Shown: positions 18,022 through 28,097 of the stretch, piece after piece
How positions within the stretch are numbered: the first letter of the stretch is position 1
Layout: each line of letters opens with the position of its first letter
Origin: Hyphomicrobiales bacterium
GTDB taxonomy: Bacteria > Pseudomonadota > Alphaproteobacteria > Rhizobiales > Rhizobiaceae
Reading direction: 5' to 3'
Assembly (NCBI GenBank): GCA_900469445.1
Contig: UBXM01000001.1
Location: 186,001-250,000 of the forward strand
DNA: 64,000 nt
Program-made: the position numbers and the translations under genes
The notes under the pieces: model-generated
What the model was told of the DNA's origin: nothing
Seen by the model: the letters and a program-made list of their open reading frames with translations, nothing else
Database searches by the model: none

Positions 18022-18486
18022 ATGACCGACCTGCGCATCGCCCTTTACCAGCCCGACATTCCCGGCAATACCGGCACCATCCTGCGTCTCGCCGCCTGCC
18101 TGGGGCTTGGCGTCGACATCATCGAACCCGCAGGCTTCGACATTTCCGATCGCAACCTCAAGCGCGCCGGGATGGACTATCTGTCGGCCGTCTCCCTCAC
18201 CCGTCACGTCAACTGGCTTGCGTTCGACGAATGGCGCAGGTCGAGCGGCCGCAGGCTCGTGCTGGCAACGACGAAATCGCCCGAAGCCTACACCCGGTTT
18301 GCCTATCGGCCGAACGACATCCTGCTTTTCGGCCGCGAAAGCGCCGGTGTGCCGGACCATGTCCACGATGCGGTCGAAGGCCGTATCCTGATCCCGATGG
18401 TGGAAGGGCAACGCTCGATCAATGTGGCGATGTCCGCCGCGATGATCGCCGGCGAAGCCATGCGCCAGACGTCCTGGTCTGGCTGA
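18022..18486 (+). CDS. trmL: tRNA (cytidine/uridine-34-2'-O)-methyltransferase
   Basis: Encodes 154 residues, the standard TrmL length. It is a SPOUT-fold enzyme that 2'-O-methylates the wobble base of certain leucine tRNAs. The N-terminus ALYQPDIPGNTGTILRLAACLG and the knot motifs ILLFGRESAGVPDHVHD and GQRSINVAMSAAM, which bind S-adenosylmethionine, are all present. It is isolated between the ABC leader region and a convergent small gene. Confidence 0.93.
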   Translation: MTDLRIALYQPDIPGNTGTILRLAACLGLGVDIIEPAGFDISDRNLKRAGMDYLSAVSLTRHVNWLAFDEWRRSSGRRLVLATTKSPEAYTRFAYRPNDILLFGRESAGVPDHVHDAVEGRILIPMVEGQRSINVAMSAAMIAGEAMRQTSWSG

Positions 18487-18492
18487 TCACCG

Positions 18493-18750
18493 TCAATCCG
18501 CTGATGGCAGACGACGCATGGTGAATTCGATCTGGTCGCCATCCAGCTGTCGCCAGCTTTCCACTTCCGTCCAGTAGGCTGCCTTGGGGAATTCCTCGAA
18601 CCATTCCCGCGCCTTTTCGCGCGCATCGATCCGTGACATCTGGAAGGTTTCGCGGACGAACATGCCGGACCGTTCGCCGGCCATATGCTGCCGGTGACGG
18701 TCGATGCGCCGCTTCAAGCCATCCAGCGGCGGGGGTGTGAATTTCGCCAT
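18493..18750 (-). CDS. conserved hypothetical protein, 85 aa
   Basis: A small, soluble, basic protein rich in Arg and Trp (MAKFTPPPLDGLKRRIDRHRQ ... WFEEFPKAAYWTEVESWRQL). There is no signal peptide or membrane segment, and I recognise no domain. It is convergent with trmL (6-base gap) and divergent from hemF. The composition and codon use fit a real gene. Confidence 0.6.
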   Translation of the reverse strand: MAKFTPPPLDGLKRRIDRHRQHMAGERSGMFVRETFQMSRIDAREKAREWFEEFPKAAYWTEVESWRQLDGDQIEFTMRRLPSAD

Positions 18751-18932
18751 GAAAGCCTCTCATTCGCACCTTGCTGATGAAGAAAGATAAGCGTGGTCTG
18801 CACGTTTTGCGAGTCCGATTTTCAGAGGCCGGCAAGCCCTGGGACAGATCGCGGAATGGCTCGCGAAAGCCTTTGCTGTTATGGCGAGTGCCGAGGAGAC
18901 GAATCGACCGCATACCGACGAGAGGAACCACC

Positions 18933-19847
18933 ATGGAACGACCGAACCTGCCGAAAGGCCTGCCCGAAGACATCGAAGACAAGAAGCAGGCCGCACGTGC
19001 GTGGTTCGAAAGCCTGCGCGACACGATCTGCGCGTCGTTCGAAGCTCTTGAGCACGAGTTGGCTGGCCCTCTGTCGGATCAGCCGCCTGGCGCTTTCGTC
19101 GGCAAGGACTGGTTGCGGGATGGCGGCGGCGGCGGCGGTGGCCGCATGTCGATGATGGAAGGTCGCGTCTTCGAAAAGGTCGGCGTCCATACCTCCACCG
19201 TCCATGGAGAGTTCTCGCCCGATTTCCGCAGCCAGATCCCCGGCGCGGATGAAGACCCGCGCTTCTGGGCATCCGGCATTTCGCTGATCGCCCACCCGGT
19301 CAACCCCAATGTCCCGACCGTTCACATGAACACCCGCATGGTCGTCACCTCCAGCCACTGGTTCGGCGGCGGCGCCGACCTGACCCCGATGTTGAACGAC
19401 CGCCGCACCCAGGAAGATCAGGACAGCCAGCTCTTCCACCGGGTCATGGAAATCACCTGCCAGCGGCACGAAGCGGTGGCCGATTACCCCCGCTACAAGG
19501 CATGGTGCGATGAGTATTTCTTCTTGAAGCACCGCAACGAACCCCGCGGCATCGGCGGCATCTTCTTCGACTGGCTGCAATCGCCGGAGGACAAGGGCGG
19601 ATGGAACGCCGATCTGGCCTTCGTTCAGGACGTGGGTCGCGCCTTCAGCCTCGTTTATCCCAAAATCGTGCGCTCCAACTTCAACAAGACCTGGACGGAA
19701 GAGCAGCGGGACGAGCAGCTGGTGCGCCGTGGCCGATATGTGGAGTTCAATCTCCTTTATGACCGCGGCACGATCTTTGGCCTGAAGACTGGCGGCAACG
19801 TGGAGTCGATCCTTTCGTCCCTCCCGCCTGCCGTCCGCTGGCCGTAA
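18933..19847 (+). CDS. hemF: oxygen-dependent coproporphyrinogen-III oxidase
   Basis: Encodes 304 residues. HemF decarboxylates coproporphyrinogen III to protoporphyrinogen IX with O2, a late step of heme synthesis in the cytosol. Visible family blocks are [51 protein letters not shown] and [24 protein letters not shown] 18933 has an AGAGGA SD. An in-frame extension to 18771 has no family resemblance and is rejected. It supplies heme, as do the bc1 genes and heme receptor elsewhere in the window, but no operon links them. Confidence 0.96.
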   Translation: MERPNLPKGLPEDIEDKKQAARAWFESLRDTICASFEALEHELAGPLSDQPPGAFVGKDWLRDGGGGGGGRMSMMEGRVFEKVGVHTSTVHGEFSPDFRSQIPGADEDPRFWASGISLIAHPVNPNVPTVHMNTRMVVTSSHWFGGGADLTPMLNDRRTQEDQDSQLFHRVMEITCQRHEAVADYPRYKAWCDEYFFLKHRNEPRGIGGIFFDWLQSPEDKGGWNADLAFVQDVGRAFSLVYPKIVRSNFNKTWTEEQRDEQLVRRGRYVEFNLLYDRGTIFGLKTGGNVESILSSLPPAVRWP

Positions 19848-19973
19848 CGGCCAAGGCTCGATCACGGACGCTCACAAACTATTTTTCGTACGGCAGCGTA
19901 CATTTGATAAATGTCATACACGAAACCTCTCTCCCGGTGTTAATCTGTGAAGATACACTGGGAGGAGTATCCG

Positions 19974-20240
19974 ATGACAGCATCGCAGAACATGCCCCGA
20001 CCTGTCGCCGATGGTGACTTTGATTCCAGAACGCTCGAGAAATCCGAGCTGATTGACCGCATGGCAACGGAAATGCGGGTCAAAAGCGGTGGCGAGCTGC
20101 CACTTTCCTTCTGCATTGCTCAGGTGAAGCGCCAGTTGGCCGGCATCCAGCCGCAATCATCCGCAGCCAACAACCAGGCCACCATGTCCGCGACATCACC
20201 TGCCGCATCCGTATTTCACGCCTGGGCCATCCGGGAATAA
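19974..20240 (+). CDS. hypothetical protein, 88 aa
   Basis: Starts at ATG 19974 behind a strong GGGAGGAG SD; an earlier GTG (19947) contains that SD and is rejected. The protein is soluble (MTASQNMPRPVADGDFDSRTLEKSELIDRMATEMRVKSGGELPLSFC...), with a probable helix in the middle and an Ala/Ser-rich tail. No family is recognised. A GGAGTTC / GAACTCC hairpin with a short T run follows (20257-20290), possibly its terminator. Confidence 0.55.
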   Translation: MTASQNMPRPVADGDFDSRTLEKSELIDRMATEMRVKSGGELPLSFCIAQVKRQLAGIQPQSSAANNQATMSATSPAASVFHAWAIRE

Positions 20241-20305
20241 TTGGGACAGAAAGGCGGGAGTTCGACGGACGACGGAACTCCTGCGCTGTTTTCTGGTTTC
20301 CCTAT

Positions 20306-20329
20306 GGGCGCCCTTTATGAGTGGCGCCC
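20306..20329. other. hairpin before the DUF1059 gene
   Basis: Perfect 7-base arms GGGCGCC and GGCGCCC with a 10-base loop end 26 bases before the DUF1059 start. It could affect translation of that gene or end the upstream transcript; no T tract follows. Confidence 0.3.
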
Positions 20330-20355
20330 AATATCAACCACAAGGAGGTACCGCC

Positions 20356-20544
20356 ATGCGGCTTTTCGAATGCGGCACGCTCGTGCCCGGATGCCAGTGG
20401 CATACGCGCGCGGATCAGGATGCGGAAGTGGTGCGACGCGCGGTCGAGCACATGCGCACCGATCACGGCGAAGACATCATCCGTGAAAACATGGTGGAGA
20501 ATATCAAGGCGCGTATTCGCAGCGAGGAAAAGGCCCCGGCCTGA
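20356..20544 (+). CDS. DUF1059 family small protein
   Basis: Encodes 62 residues. The pattern MRLFECGTLVPGCQWHTRADQDAEVVRRAVEHMRTDHGED fits DUF1059: an early Cys, PGC, then a helix ending in H(M)RTDHG. The spacing of two Cys and several His suggests metal or redox binding, but no function is established. ATG 20356 has a very strong AAGGAGG SD 8 bases upstream, suggesting high translation. Convergent with the CCA-transferase gene, 6 bases apart. Confidence 0.75.
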   Translation: MRLFECGTLVPGCQWHTRADQDAEVVRRAVEHMRTDHGEDIIRENMVENIKARIRSEEKAPA

Positions 20545-20550
20545 TCCCAC

Positions 20551-21813
20551 CTATTTGCCTTCATTCACCATGTCCGCAAGCCGGGCGGTCAATTCAGGCC
20601 GCTCGGGGATAAAATTGCGGCCGATCCAGAATTCCTCGAGCTCCTTCAGGATTTCGCCCACCCGCTTGCCCGCCGGCACGCCGGCAGCCATCACATCCGA
20701 ACCGGACAGCGGGAAGCTCGGCTTCACATATTTTTCCGTCATCGACAGCAGTTGCGACAGGCGGGCGCTCTTGCGCATCGCCATCGGATCGCCCTCGGCA
20801 GCCGTCCGTGCCGAAGCCAGAGCCAGCTTGAGCCGGAAAATCATGCCGTCCTTCGCGTGACGATAAAGCAGCCGGGTAAAGCCGACATCGGTCACCTCGT
20901 CAGGCGGCATGGGCGTCGATGCCCAACGCTCGAGTTTCAGCGCATCCGCATTCGACAGTCTCAGACGCTTGGCAAGCGCCTCAAGCCTCTGCCCGTCAGG
21001 CGGCACCATGGCCGATAGCCGCAGCAGCGGCTCCACCTTCCAGCCGAGCGACTGTTCCGCCGCAACGAGGCCATGAATACCGTCAATGCCCCATTTTTCG
21101 GTCTCAGGCAGGATCGCCGTCAAGACACCGGCCTGCCGCATCCACAAAAGCGCCCGCGACGGATCGGGGGCGCCAAGCAGCTTCTTCGTTTCCGTCCAGA
21201 CGCGTTCAGCCGAAAGGCTCGACAACTGCTCTTTCGCCCGCGCACAGGCCCGCAATCCATCCGCATCCGGGCGACCGGAACCGTAATAGGCGAAGAAGCG
21301 GAAAAACCGCAGGATGCGCAGGTGATCTTCAGCGATCCGCTGCGAGGCGTCACCGATGAACCGTACCGTTCGGCTTTCGATATCCTTCAACCCTTCGACG
21401 AGATCGATCACCTCACCCGAAGCATCCGCATAAAGCGCGTTGATCGTCAGATCCCGCCGCTCCGCATCCGCCTTCCAGTCGGTCCCGAACTCGACGACGG
21501 CATGTCGCCCGTTCGTTTCGATGTCCCGTCGAAGCGTCGTCACTTCGAAACCGCGGCCATCGACGACCAGCGTCACCGTGCCATGCTCGAAGCCGGTCGG
21601 CACCGCCTTGATCCCGGCCTCCTTTGCGCGCTCGACAACCACTTCCGGCCGCAGCGTCGTTGCGATATCGACATCGGCGACGGCCAGCCCCATCAGTGCA
21701 TTGCGCACCGCGCCGCCTGCAACCCGCGCCTCGCCGCCCTCGGCATTGAGCAGCGTCAGAACGCGCTGCAGGGCCGCATCCTGAAACCAGGTCTCACCAG
21801 CCACAGAAGTCAT
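20551..21813 (-). CDS. cca: tRNA nucleotidyltransferase / poly(A) polymerase family (CCA-adding)
   Basis: Encodes 420 residues. The class II nucleotidyltransferase head is present: ARVAGGAVRNALMG, the catalytic DVDIATT, FEVTTLRRDIET and RRDLTINALYAD, then the RNA-binding RIAEDHLRILRFFRFFAYYG. It repairs or builds the 3' CCA of tRNA. It may instead be a poly(A) polymerase; in rhizobia this single-copy type is normally annotated as CCA-adding. It is the third gene of an operon with the Nudix and DUF1285 genes, with 4-base ATGA overlaps. Confidence 0.88.
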   Translation of the reverse strand: MTSVAGETWFQDAALQRVLTLLNAEGGEARVAGGAVRNALMGLAVADVDIATTLRPEVVVERAKEAGIKAVPTGFEHGTVTLVVDGRGFEVTTLRRDIETNGRHAVVEFGTDWKADAERRDLTINALYADASGEVIDLVEGLKDIESRTVRFIGDASQRIAEDHLRILRFFRFFAYYGSGRPDADGLRACARAKEQLSSLSAERVWTETKKLLGAPDPSRALLWMRQAGVLTAILPETEKWGIDGIHGLVAAEQSLGWKVEPLLRLSAMVPPDGQRLEALAKRLRLSNADALKLERWASTPMPPDEVTDVGFTRLLYRHAKDGMIFRLKLALASARTAAEGDPMAMRKSARLSQLLSMTEKYVKPSFPLSGSDVMAAGVPAGKRVGEILKELEEFWIGRNFIPERPELTARLADMVNEGK

Positions 21814-22460
21814 GCATAAAGCCTTTCATAAAGCGTGCGGAGGATACCGGCGGTGATCCCCCATATGTTCCGGTTCTCATAGGGCATGAGATAGAAATGC
21901 CGCTCCGTCCCGTTGAACTGGCGGCTGCCCTGCTGGTGGTTCGCTTCGTTCATCAAAAACGACAGCGGCACCTCGAAAACGTCATCGACCTCGGTCGGGT
22001 TGAGATTAAGCTCGAACCCGCGCCGCACCACCGAAAGCACCGGCGTGATCCGAAATCCCGATGGCGCATAATAGTTCGGCAACCGCGCCAGCGGCTCGAC
22101 GAACCGTGGATCGAGCCCGATTTCCTCGCGCGCCTCACGCAGGGCGGCCTGTTCCGGCGATCCGTCTTCAGGATCGACCGCACCGCCAGGAAAGGCGATC
22201 TGGCCGGAATGTTTCCGCAGGCTCGCCGTCCTTTGCGTCAGAATGATCTTCGCCTCGTCGCCATCATCGACAACCGGGATCAGCACTGCCGCGTCACGAA
22301 GCTTGAGATCCCGCGCCGCCTCAACGAATTGCGGATTGAGAAGGTGGTCACCATGATCACCCCAGGCCGTGTCGAGCGGTCGGCCGCTCTGGTGCAGCGC
22401 GCGCTGGCGAAACCCGTCGGCCGAAAACGGCGCGCTATCCTTGAGAATGAGATCGCTCAT
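21810..22460 (-). CDS. CoA-pyrophosphatase-type Nudix hydrolase
   Basis: Encodes 216 residues. The UPF0035/CoA signature is visible as LTQRTASLRKHSGQIAFPGG, directly followed by a complete Nudix box (GGAVDPEDGSPEQAALREAREEIGL). Such enzymes cleave CoA or related dinucleotides. It overlaps DUF1285 upstream and cca downstream by 4 bases each, so translation is coupled across all three. Confidence 0.88.
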   Translation of the reverse strand: MSDLILKDSAPFSADGFRQRALHQSGRPLDTAWGDHGDHLLNPQFVEAARDLKLRDAAVLIPVVDDGDEAKIILTQRTASLRKHSGQIAFPGGAVDPEDGSPEQAALREAREEIGLDPRFVEPLARLPNYYAPSGFRITPVLSVVRRGFELNLNPTEVDDVFEVPLSFLMNEANHQQGSRQFNGTERHFYLMPYENRNIWGITAGILRTLYERLYA

Positions 22461-23083
22461 GTCGCCAGCCGCTCCAGTTCGGCGGCAGGCATGATCGGGA
22501 AGACTTCGCCACCCGAGCGAATCGCAAACATCTCGACACCATCGACATCGATGACCGCGCCCAACGCCACGAGATCATACATGACCGCACGCGAAACCAG
22601 TGCCTCCAGCCGACCGCGAACGAGAAGATAGGGCTTGAGCTGCCGGTCATCGCCCACTGTCTCGAAGCGCAGCGGATGAGACGCGTTGGCCGTCACCACG
22701 TCACCGACATTTGTGCGGAAGGTGAGCAAAAGACGTCCGTCAGTTTCACATGCCTGCATCTCCACGGCCAGGAAAGGCGCATCGGCAACCCGGATGCCGA
22801 CCTTTTCCACAGGCGTCACCAGATAGGTTCTGCCATCCTCATCCTTGCGCAAGACTGTGGAAAACAACCGCACGAGAGGCGCACGGCCGATCGGCGTGCC
22901 CATGTAGAACCACGTGCCGTCGGCACGGATTTCCATGTCGAGATCGCCGCAAAAAGGCGGATTCCACTTCTCCACCGGCGGCAGCCCGCGCTTTCCGTCG
23001 CCCGACTGCTCGGCGGCGCGCGAGATAAGGGCTGCAAGGCCGGCGGCGTCGGGCGCCGATTTTATCGTTTCTGCTGCCATCAT
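22457..23083 (-). CDS. DUF1285 domain protein
   Basis: Encodes 208 residues, soluble. The conserved stretch PPVEKWNPPFCGDLDMEIRADGTWFYMGTPIGRAPLVRLFSTVLRKDEDG identifies DUF1285, a beta-rich family of unknown function often next to a CoA-type Nudix gene and a CCA-transferase in alphaproteobacteria. It is the first gene of that operon here. The gap 23084-23276 to the divergent moxR contains their promoters; nothing specific stands out. Confidence 0.85.
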   Translation of the reverse strand: MMAAETIKSAPDAAGLAALISRAAEQSGDGKRGLPPVEKWNPPFCGDLDMEIRADGTWFYMGTPIGRAPLVRLFSTVLRKDEDGRTYLVTPVEKVGIRVADAPFLAVEMQACETDGRLLLTFRTNVGDVVTANASHPLRFETVGDDRQLKPYLLVRGRLEALVSRAVMYDLVALGAVIDVDGVEMFAIRSGGEVFPIMPAAELERLAT

Positions 23084-23276
23084 TCAGTCCCGGTTCGAAA
23101 TTAATCGTTGACCGTCTCGATTGTTCCTCACGAGATAGTCATTCGAAACGAGCTTGTCAGCCTTATTTCGGGTAATAACTTCTGAGGCTAATGTACTTGC
23201 TGCGGAACGACGACTCGTGCTGAGGGCAGTCCAGCCATTTAGCGTGTGAATACCGACCTTGATTATGGAGAACGAC

Positions 23277-24290
<1,014 letters not shown>

Positions 24291-24330
24291 TCGCCAAAGA
24301 GCAAATACCCGCCTCTCGAAAGGACAATGC

Positions 24331-25248
24331 GTGGCATCAATCGGCCAGATCGTCGAGCAGACACCCAGCAGCGAAGTCCTCTCCCGCGCCCAGGCACGTG
24401 CCGCGCTGGTTCCTGATTGCATGGTGGAAGCAAAACGCATCGCCAATACCGTGATTGCCGGCTGGCATGGCCGGCGCAAGCGCGGCATGGGTGAAAATTT
24501 CTGGCAGTTCCGCCCCTATTCGGAAGGCGAAAGCCTGTCGCGCATCGATTGGCGCCGCTCAGCCCGCGACGACCATACCTATGTTCGCGACCGTGAATGG
24601 GAGGCCGCCCACACGATCTGGCTCTGGGCCGACATGTCGCCGTCGATGATGTACAAGTCGACCTTCGCCATGGTCTCCAAGGAAAGCCGCGCGCTGGTTC
24701 TGATATTGGCGCTCGCCGAAATTCTTGCCCGCTCCGGCGAACGCATCGGATGTCCCGGCATCATGGAGCCGGTTTCGGCCCGCAACGCCGCCGAACGGCT
24801 GGCGACCGCCATCATGCATGCGCCGCTGACGACCGGTCTGCCCGAAACCAGGATGATCCGCGGCCAGAGCGACATCGTCCTGATCGGCGATTTTCTCGAT
24901 GATGCCGATAGCGTCATGTCCCGCATATCGCCGCTCGGAAAACGTGGCCTGCGCGGCCATGTCATCGAGGTCGCCGATCCCGCCGAAGAGACTTTCCCCT
25001 ATACCGGCCGCACCGAGTTCACCGATCCCGAGACCGGTGAAAAGCTGACCTCCGGCCGTGCCGAAATGATCCGCGACGATTACCAGCGCGCCTATCTCGC
25101 CCGCCGTGAGGCGCTCGGCGAAGGCCTGCGACGACTGGGCTGGAGCTTCACCTTCCATCGCACCGATCACCTGGCATCGGAGGCGCTGGTCGCCGTTCAC
25201 AGCCAGTTGTCCGGCCTGCCCGCGGCATTTCCGGGAGGCCGCATATGA
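24331..25248 (+). CDS. DUF58 domain protein
   Basis: Encodes 305 residues from a GTG start with AAGGA upstream. The DUF58 hallmark RIDWRRSARDDHTYVRDREWE is present, and the rest resembles a von Willebrand A-like fold (SPSMMYKSTF in the MIDAS position). The usual companion of MoxR; it sits 40 bases after moxR and overlaps the next gene by 4 bases. Its molecular role is not established: envelope stress, metal insertion and complex assembly have been proposed for such operons. Confidence 0.88.
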   Translation: MASIGQIVEQTPSSEVLSRAQARAALVPDCMVEAKRIANTVIAGWHGRRKRGMGENFWQFRPYSEGESLSRIDWRRSARDDHTYVRDREWEAAHTIWLWADMSPSMMYKSTFAMVSKESRALVLILALAEILARSGERIGCPGIMEPVSARNAAERLATAIMHAPLTTGLPETRMIRGQSDIVLIGDFLDDADSVMSRISPLGKRGLRGHVIEVADPAEETFPYTGRTEFTDPETGEKLTSGRAEMIRDDYQRAYLARREALGEGLRRLGWSFTFHRTDHLASEALVAVHSQLSGLPAAFPGGRI

Positions 25249-28085
25249 ACGCGCTCGCCTTCGCCAATCCGCTGATCCTCTTCGGCCTTCTGTCGCTGCC
25301 GGTCATCTGGTGGCTGCTCAGGCTCACCCCGCCGCGCCCCAAAGCAGAGGTATTTCCGCCGCTTCGCATTCTCGCCACGGTGCTGAAACGAGAGGAAACC
25401 CCGGCCCAGAGCCCGTGGTGGCTGACATTGCTGCGCATGTTGCTCGCAGCCGCCGTCATTCTCGCTATTGCCGACCCGGTTCTGAACCCACGCGCCAGCT
25501 CGCTCGGCTCCGGCGGCCCGCTGGCGCTCGTGATCGACAACGGCTGGTCGAGCGCCGTCGATTGGGAACGCCGCGTCGAAACAGCCAATATGTTGATCGA
25601 CGAGGCCGAAAGCGCCGACGTCCCCGTATCCCTGACTTTCACCGCCGATACAGGCAACGAACCTGCCGCCGGCACGGCTTCCGCGGCGCGCGACAAGCTC
25701 GCGGCAGCCGAGCCGAAACCGCTTGTTCCCGATCGCCTGCGCGCCATCCGCTCACTGCAGGAAGCGCTCGACGGCAATCCGCTTGGCACGGTGGCACTCA
25801 TTTCCGATGGCATCGCCGCCCCCGGCGACGAAGAAGCGATGACGGCGCTTTCCGCCTTTGCCCCGAGCGATCTCCGCCTTTATCAGGGCGATGGTCGCGG
25901 CGCCCTAGCGCTCACCGGCGCCACCAACAATTCGGAAACAATGGCCGTCACCGCGACCCGCCTCGACACTGCCGCTCCGCAGCAGATAAATGTCAATGCG
26001 CTTGACCAGCAGGGCCGCTCGCTCGCCTCCGGCACCGTCGATTTCGCGGCAGGCTCCGGCACGGCGATCGCCGAAATTTCAGCCCCCTTCGAACTGCGCA
26101 ACGATTTCGCCCGCCTGAGCATCGAAGGCGTCGCCACCGCAGGCGCGACCCATCTTCTCGACGATGGTTTCAAGCGCCGTCGCATCGCGCTGATTTCCGG
26201 CGAAAGCGGCAGCGATTTCCAGCCGCTGCTGCAACCGCTCTATTATATCAGCCGGGCGCTTTCGCCCTATGCCGATATCATTCAGCCGAATACGGCCGAC
26301 CTTGCGGTGTCGATCCCGCAAATTCTTGAAAACAATCCATCCGCCATCATCATGGCCGATGTCGGCCGCCTTCCCGCCGAAACCTATGAGCCACTGGAAC
26401 GCTGGATCGCCCGCGGCGGCATGTTGATCCGCTTTGCCGGCCCACGCCTCGCGGCTGCCCCCGCTGACGACCCGCTCGTGCCGGTCAGGCTGCGGCAGGG
26501 TGAACGCGCGCTCGGCGGTGCCATGTCCTGGTCCGAACCGCAGTCACTTGCCGATTTCCCCAAGACCGGCCCATTTGCCGGCATGCCGCGCGCAGCCGAC
26601 ATCACCGTCACCCGCCAGGTTCTCGCCGAGCCGACACCGGATCTTGCTGAGCGCACCTGGGCAAGCCTTGCGGACGGAACGCCGATCGTCACCACGAGCG
26701 AGATGGATGCCGGTCGTCTCGTCCTCTTCCACACCAGCGCCGAAGCGACATGGTCGAACCTGCCGCTATCGGGCAATTTCGTCGAAATGCTGCGCCGTGT
26801 CGTCCAGCTCGCCCGCGCCGGCGGAGCGGCCACCGCGTCTGCAGGTTCGGAAGGCGCAGCCGCCACACTTCCAGCCTATCGCCTCCTGACCGCCGACGGG
26901 TTGCTGTCGACCGAAACCAGCGGCGTCCGCCCCATAGTCATCCGCGCCGGAGAAACCCCGTCCGCCACCTTCGACCATCCGCCTGGTCTCTATGGCACCG
27001 AGGACGGTTTTTCCGCGGTCAACCTTCTGCCGCCGGGTTCGGAGCTCGCCGCATTCGATCCGGCCCCGATCGGCCGCCCGCTCACGCGTGAGGGCCTTGC
27101 GGGCGGAGAAGCCGTATCGCTGCGCCCTGCATTGTTTGCAGCCGCTTTCGCCATGCTTATCCTCGACAGCCTGATCGTCCTCTTCATGAACGGTGCCTTC
27201 TCCCGCTTGCCGAAAGGCGCGCGCCGCCGTTCCGGCGCGGCAGCCGCAGTAATTGCCGCAATCGCATTCGGCCTCTTCGCGTTTCAGCCTCACCCGCTCT
27301 TTGCCCAGGAAATGCTGGAGGGCAGCAGCGCCAAGGCCGGCGACGAGCAGATTTTGGAACATCTCGACACCACCCACCTCGCCTATGTCGTGACCGGCGA
27401 GGCCGATGTCGACCGTATTTCCGAACAGGGTCTCGCAGGTTTGACGGAGTTTCTCACCTACCGTACGACGCTGGAGCCCGGCGCCCCTGTCGGTCTCGAC
27501 ATCACCAAGGACGAACTGTCCTTCTACCCGATCATCTACTGGCCCATCTCGGCCAATGCGCCGATGCCCTCGCAGGCTGCGATCTCCCGCATCGATGCCT
27601 ATATGCGCAATGGCGGTACCGTATTGTTCGATACCCGTGACCAGTATTCCTCGCTTGATGGCGGTGGCAGTTCTCCGAATGGCGAACGGTTGCAGCAGAT
27701 CCTTGCCAATATCGATATTCCGCCGCTCGAACCGGTGCCGGAAAACCATGTCCTGGCCCGGTCCTTCTATCTGCTGACAAATTTCCCCGGCCGCTATTCC
27801 GGCAGTGCGCTCTGGGTCGAGGCGCGTCAGGATGCCCGCAACGCCAACCAGGTTTCCTCGGGCGGTGACGGTGTCTCGCCGATCATGATTACCGGCAACG
27901 ATCTGGCCGGCGCCTGGGCGGTCGACCAGCAGGGCGCACCGGTCCTTCCGACCGTCCCCCCGGATGACATGCAGCGCGAATATGCCTACCGTGCCGGCGT
28001 CAATATCATGATGTACATGCTGACCGGCAACTACAAGGCCGATCAGGTTCATGTCCCTGCCCTTCTCGAACGGCTTGGCCAGTAG
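25245..28085 (+). CDS. large membrane protein, BatA-like N-terminus and DUF4159 C-terminus
   Basis: Encodes 946 residues. Two N-terminal helices (FANPLILFGLLSLPVIWWLLRL and LLRMLLAAAVILAIADPVL) match the BatA/aerotolerance N-terminus. A vWA-like region follows (LALVIDNGWSSAVDWERR), then a class-I-amidotransferase-like region. Two more helices lie near residues 627-690, and a DUF4159 domain (about 705-945) begins EQILEHLDTTHLAYVVTG. It probably forms an inner-membrane complex with the MoxR, DUF58 and 688-aa proteins. The long extracytoplasmic segments suggest a periplasmic role, but the function is not known. Confidence 0.8.
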   Translation: MNALAFANPLILFGLLSLPVIWWLLRLTPPRPKAEVFPPLRILATVLKREETPAQSPWWLTLLRMLLAAAVILAIADPVLNPRASSLGSGGPLALVIDNGWSSAVDWERRVETANMLIDEAESADVPVSLTFTADTGNEPAAGTASAARDKLAAAEPKPLVPDRLRAIRSLQEALDGNPLGTVALISDGIAAPGDEEAMTALSAFAPSDLRLYQGDGRGALALTGATNNSETMAVTATRLDTAAPQQINVNALDQQGRSLASGTVDFAAGSGTAIAEISAPFELRNDFARLSIEGVATAGATHLLDDGFKRRRIALISGESGSDFQPLLQPLYYISRALSPYADIIQPNTADLAVSIPQILENNPSAIIMADVGRLPAETYEPLERWIARGGMLIRFAGPRLAAAPADDPLVPVRLRQGERALGGAMSWSEPQSLADFPKTGPFAGMPRAADITVTRQVLAEPTPDLAERTWASLADGTPIVTTSEMDAGRLVLFHTSAEATWSNLPLSGNFVEMLRRVVQLARAGGAATASAGSEGAAATLPAYRLLTADGLLSTETSGVRPIVIRAGETPSATFDHPPGLYGTEDGFSAVNLLPPGSELAAFDPAPIGRPLTREGLAGGEAVSLRPALFAAAFAMLILDSLIVLFMNGAFSRLPKGARRRSGAAAAVIAAIAFGLFAFQPHPLFAQEMLEGSSAKAGDEQILEHLDTTHLAYVVTGEADVDRISEQGLAGLTEFLTYRTTLEPGAPVGLDITKDELSFYPIIYWPISANAPMPSQAAISRIDAYMRNGGTVLFDTRDQYSSLDGGGSSPNGERLQQILANIDIPPLEPVPENHVLARSFYLLTNFPGRYSGSALWVEARQDARNANQVSSGGDGVSPIMITGNDLAGAWAVDQQGAPVLPTVPPDDMQREYAYRAGVNIMMYMLTGNYKADQVHVPALLERLGQ

Positions 28086-28097
28086 GAAAGAGCATCG

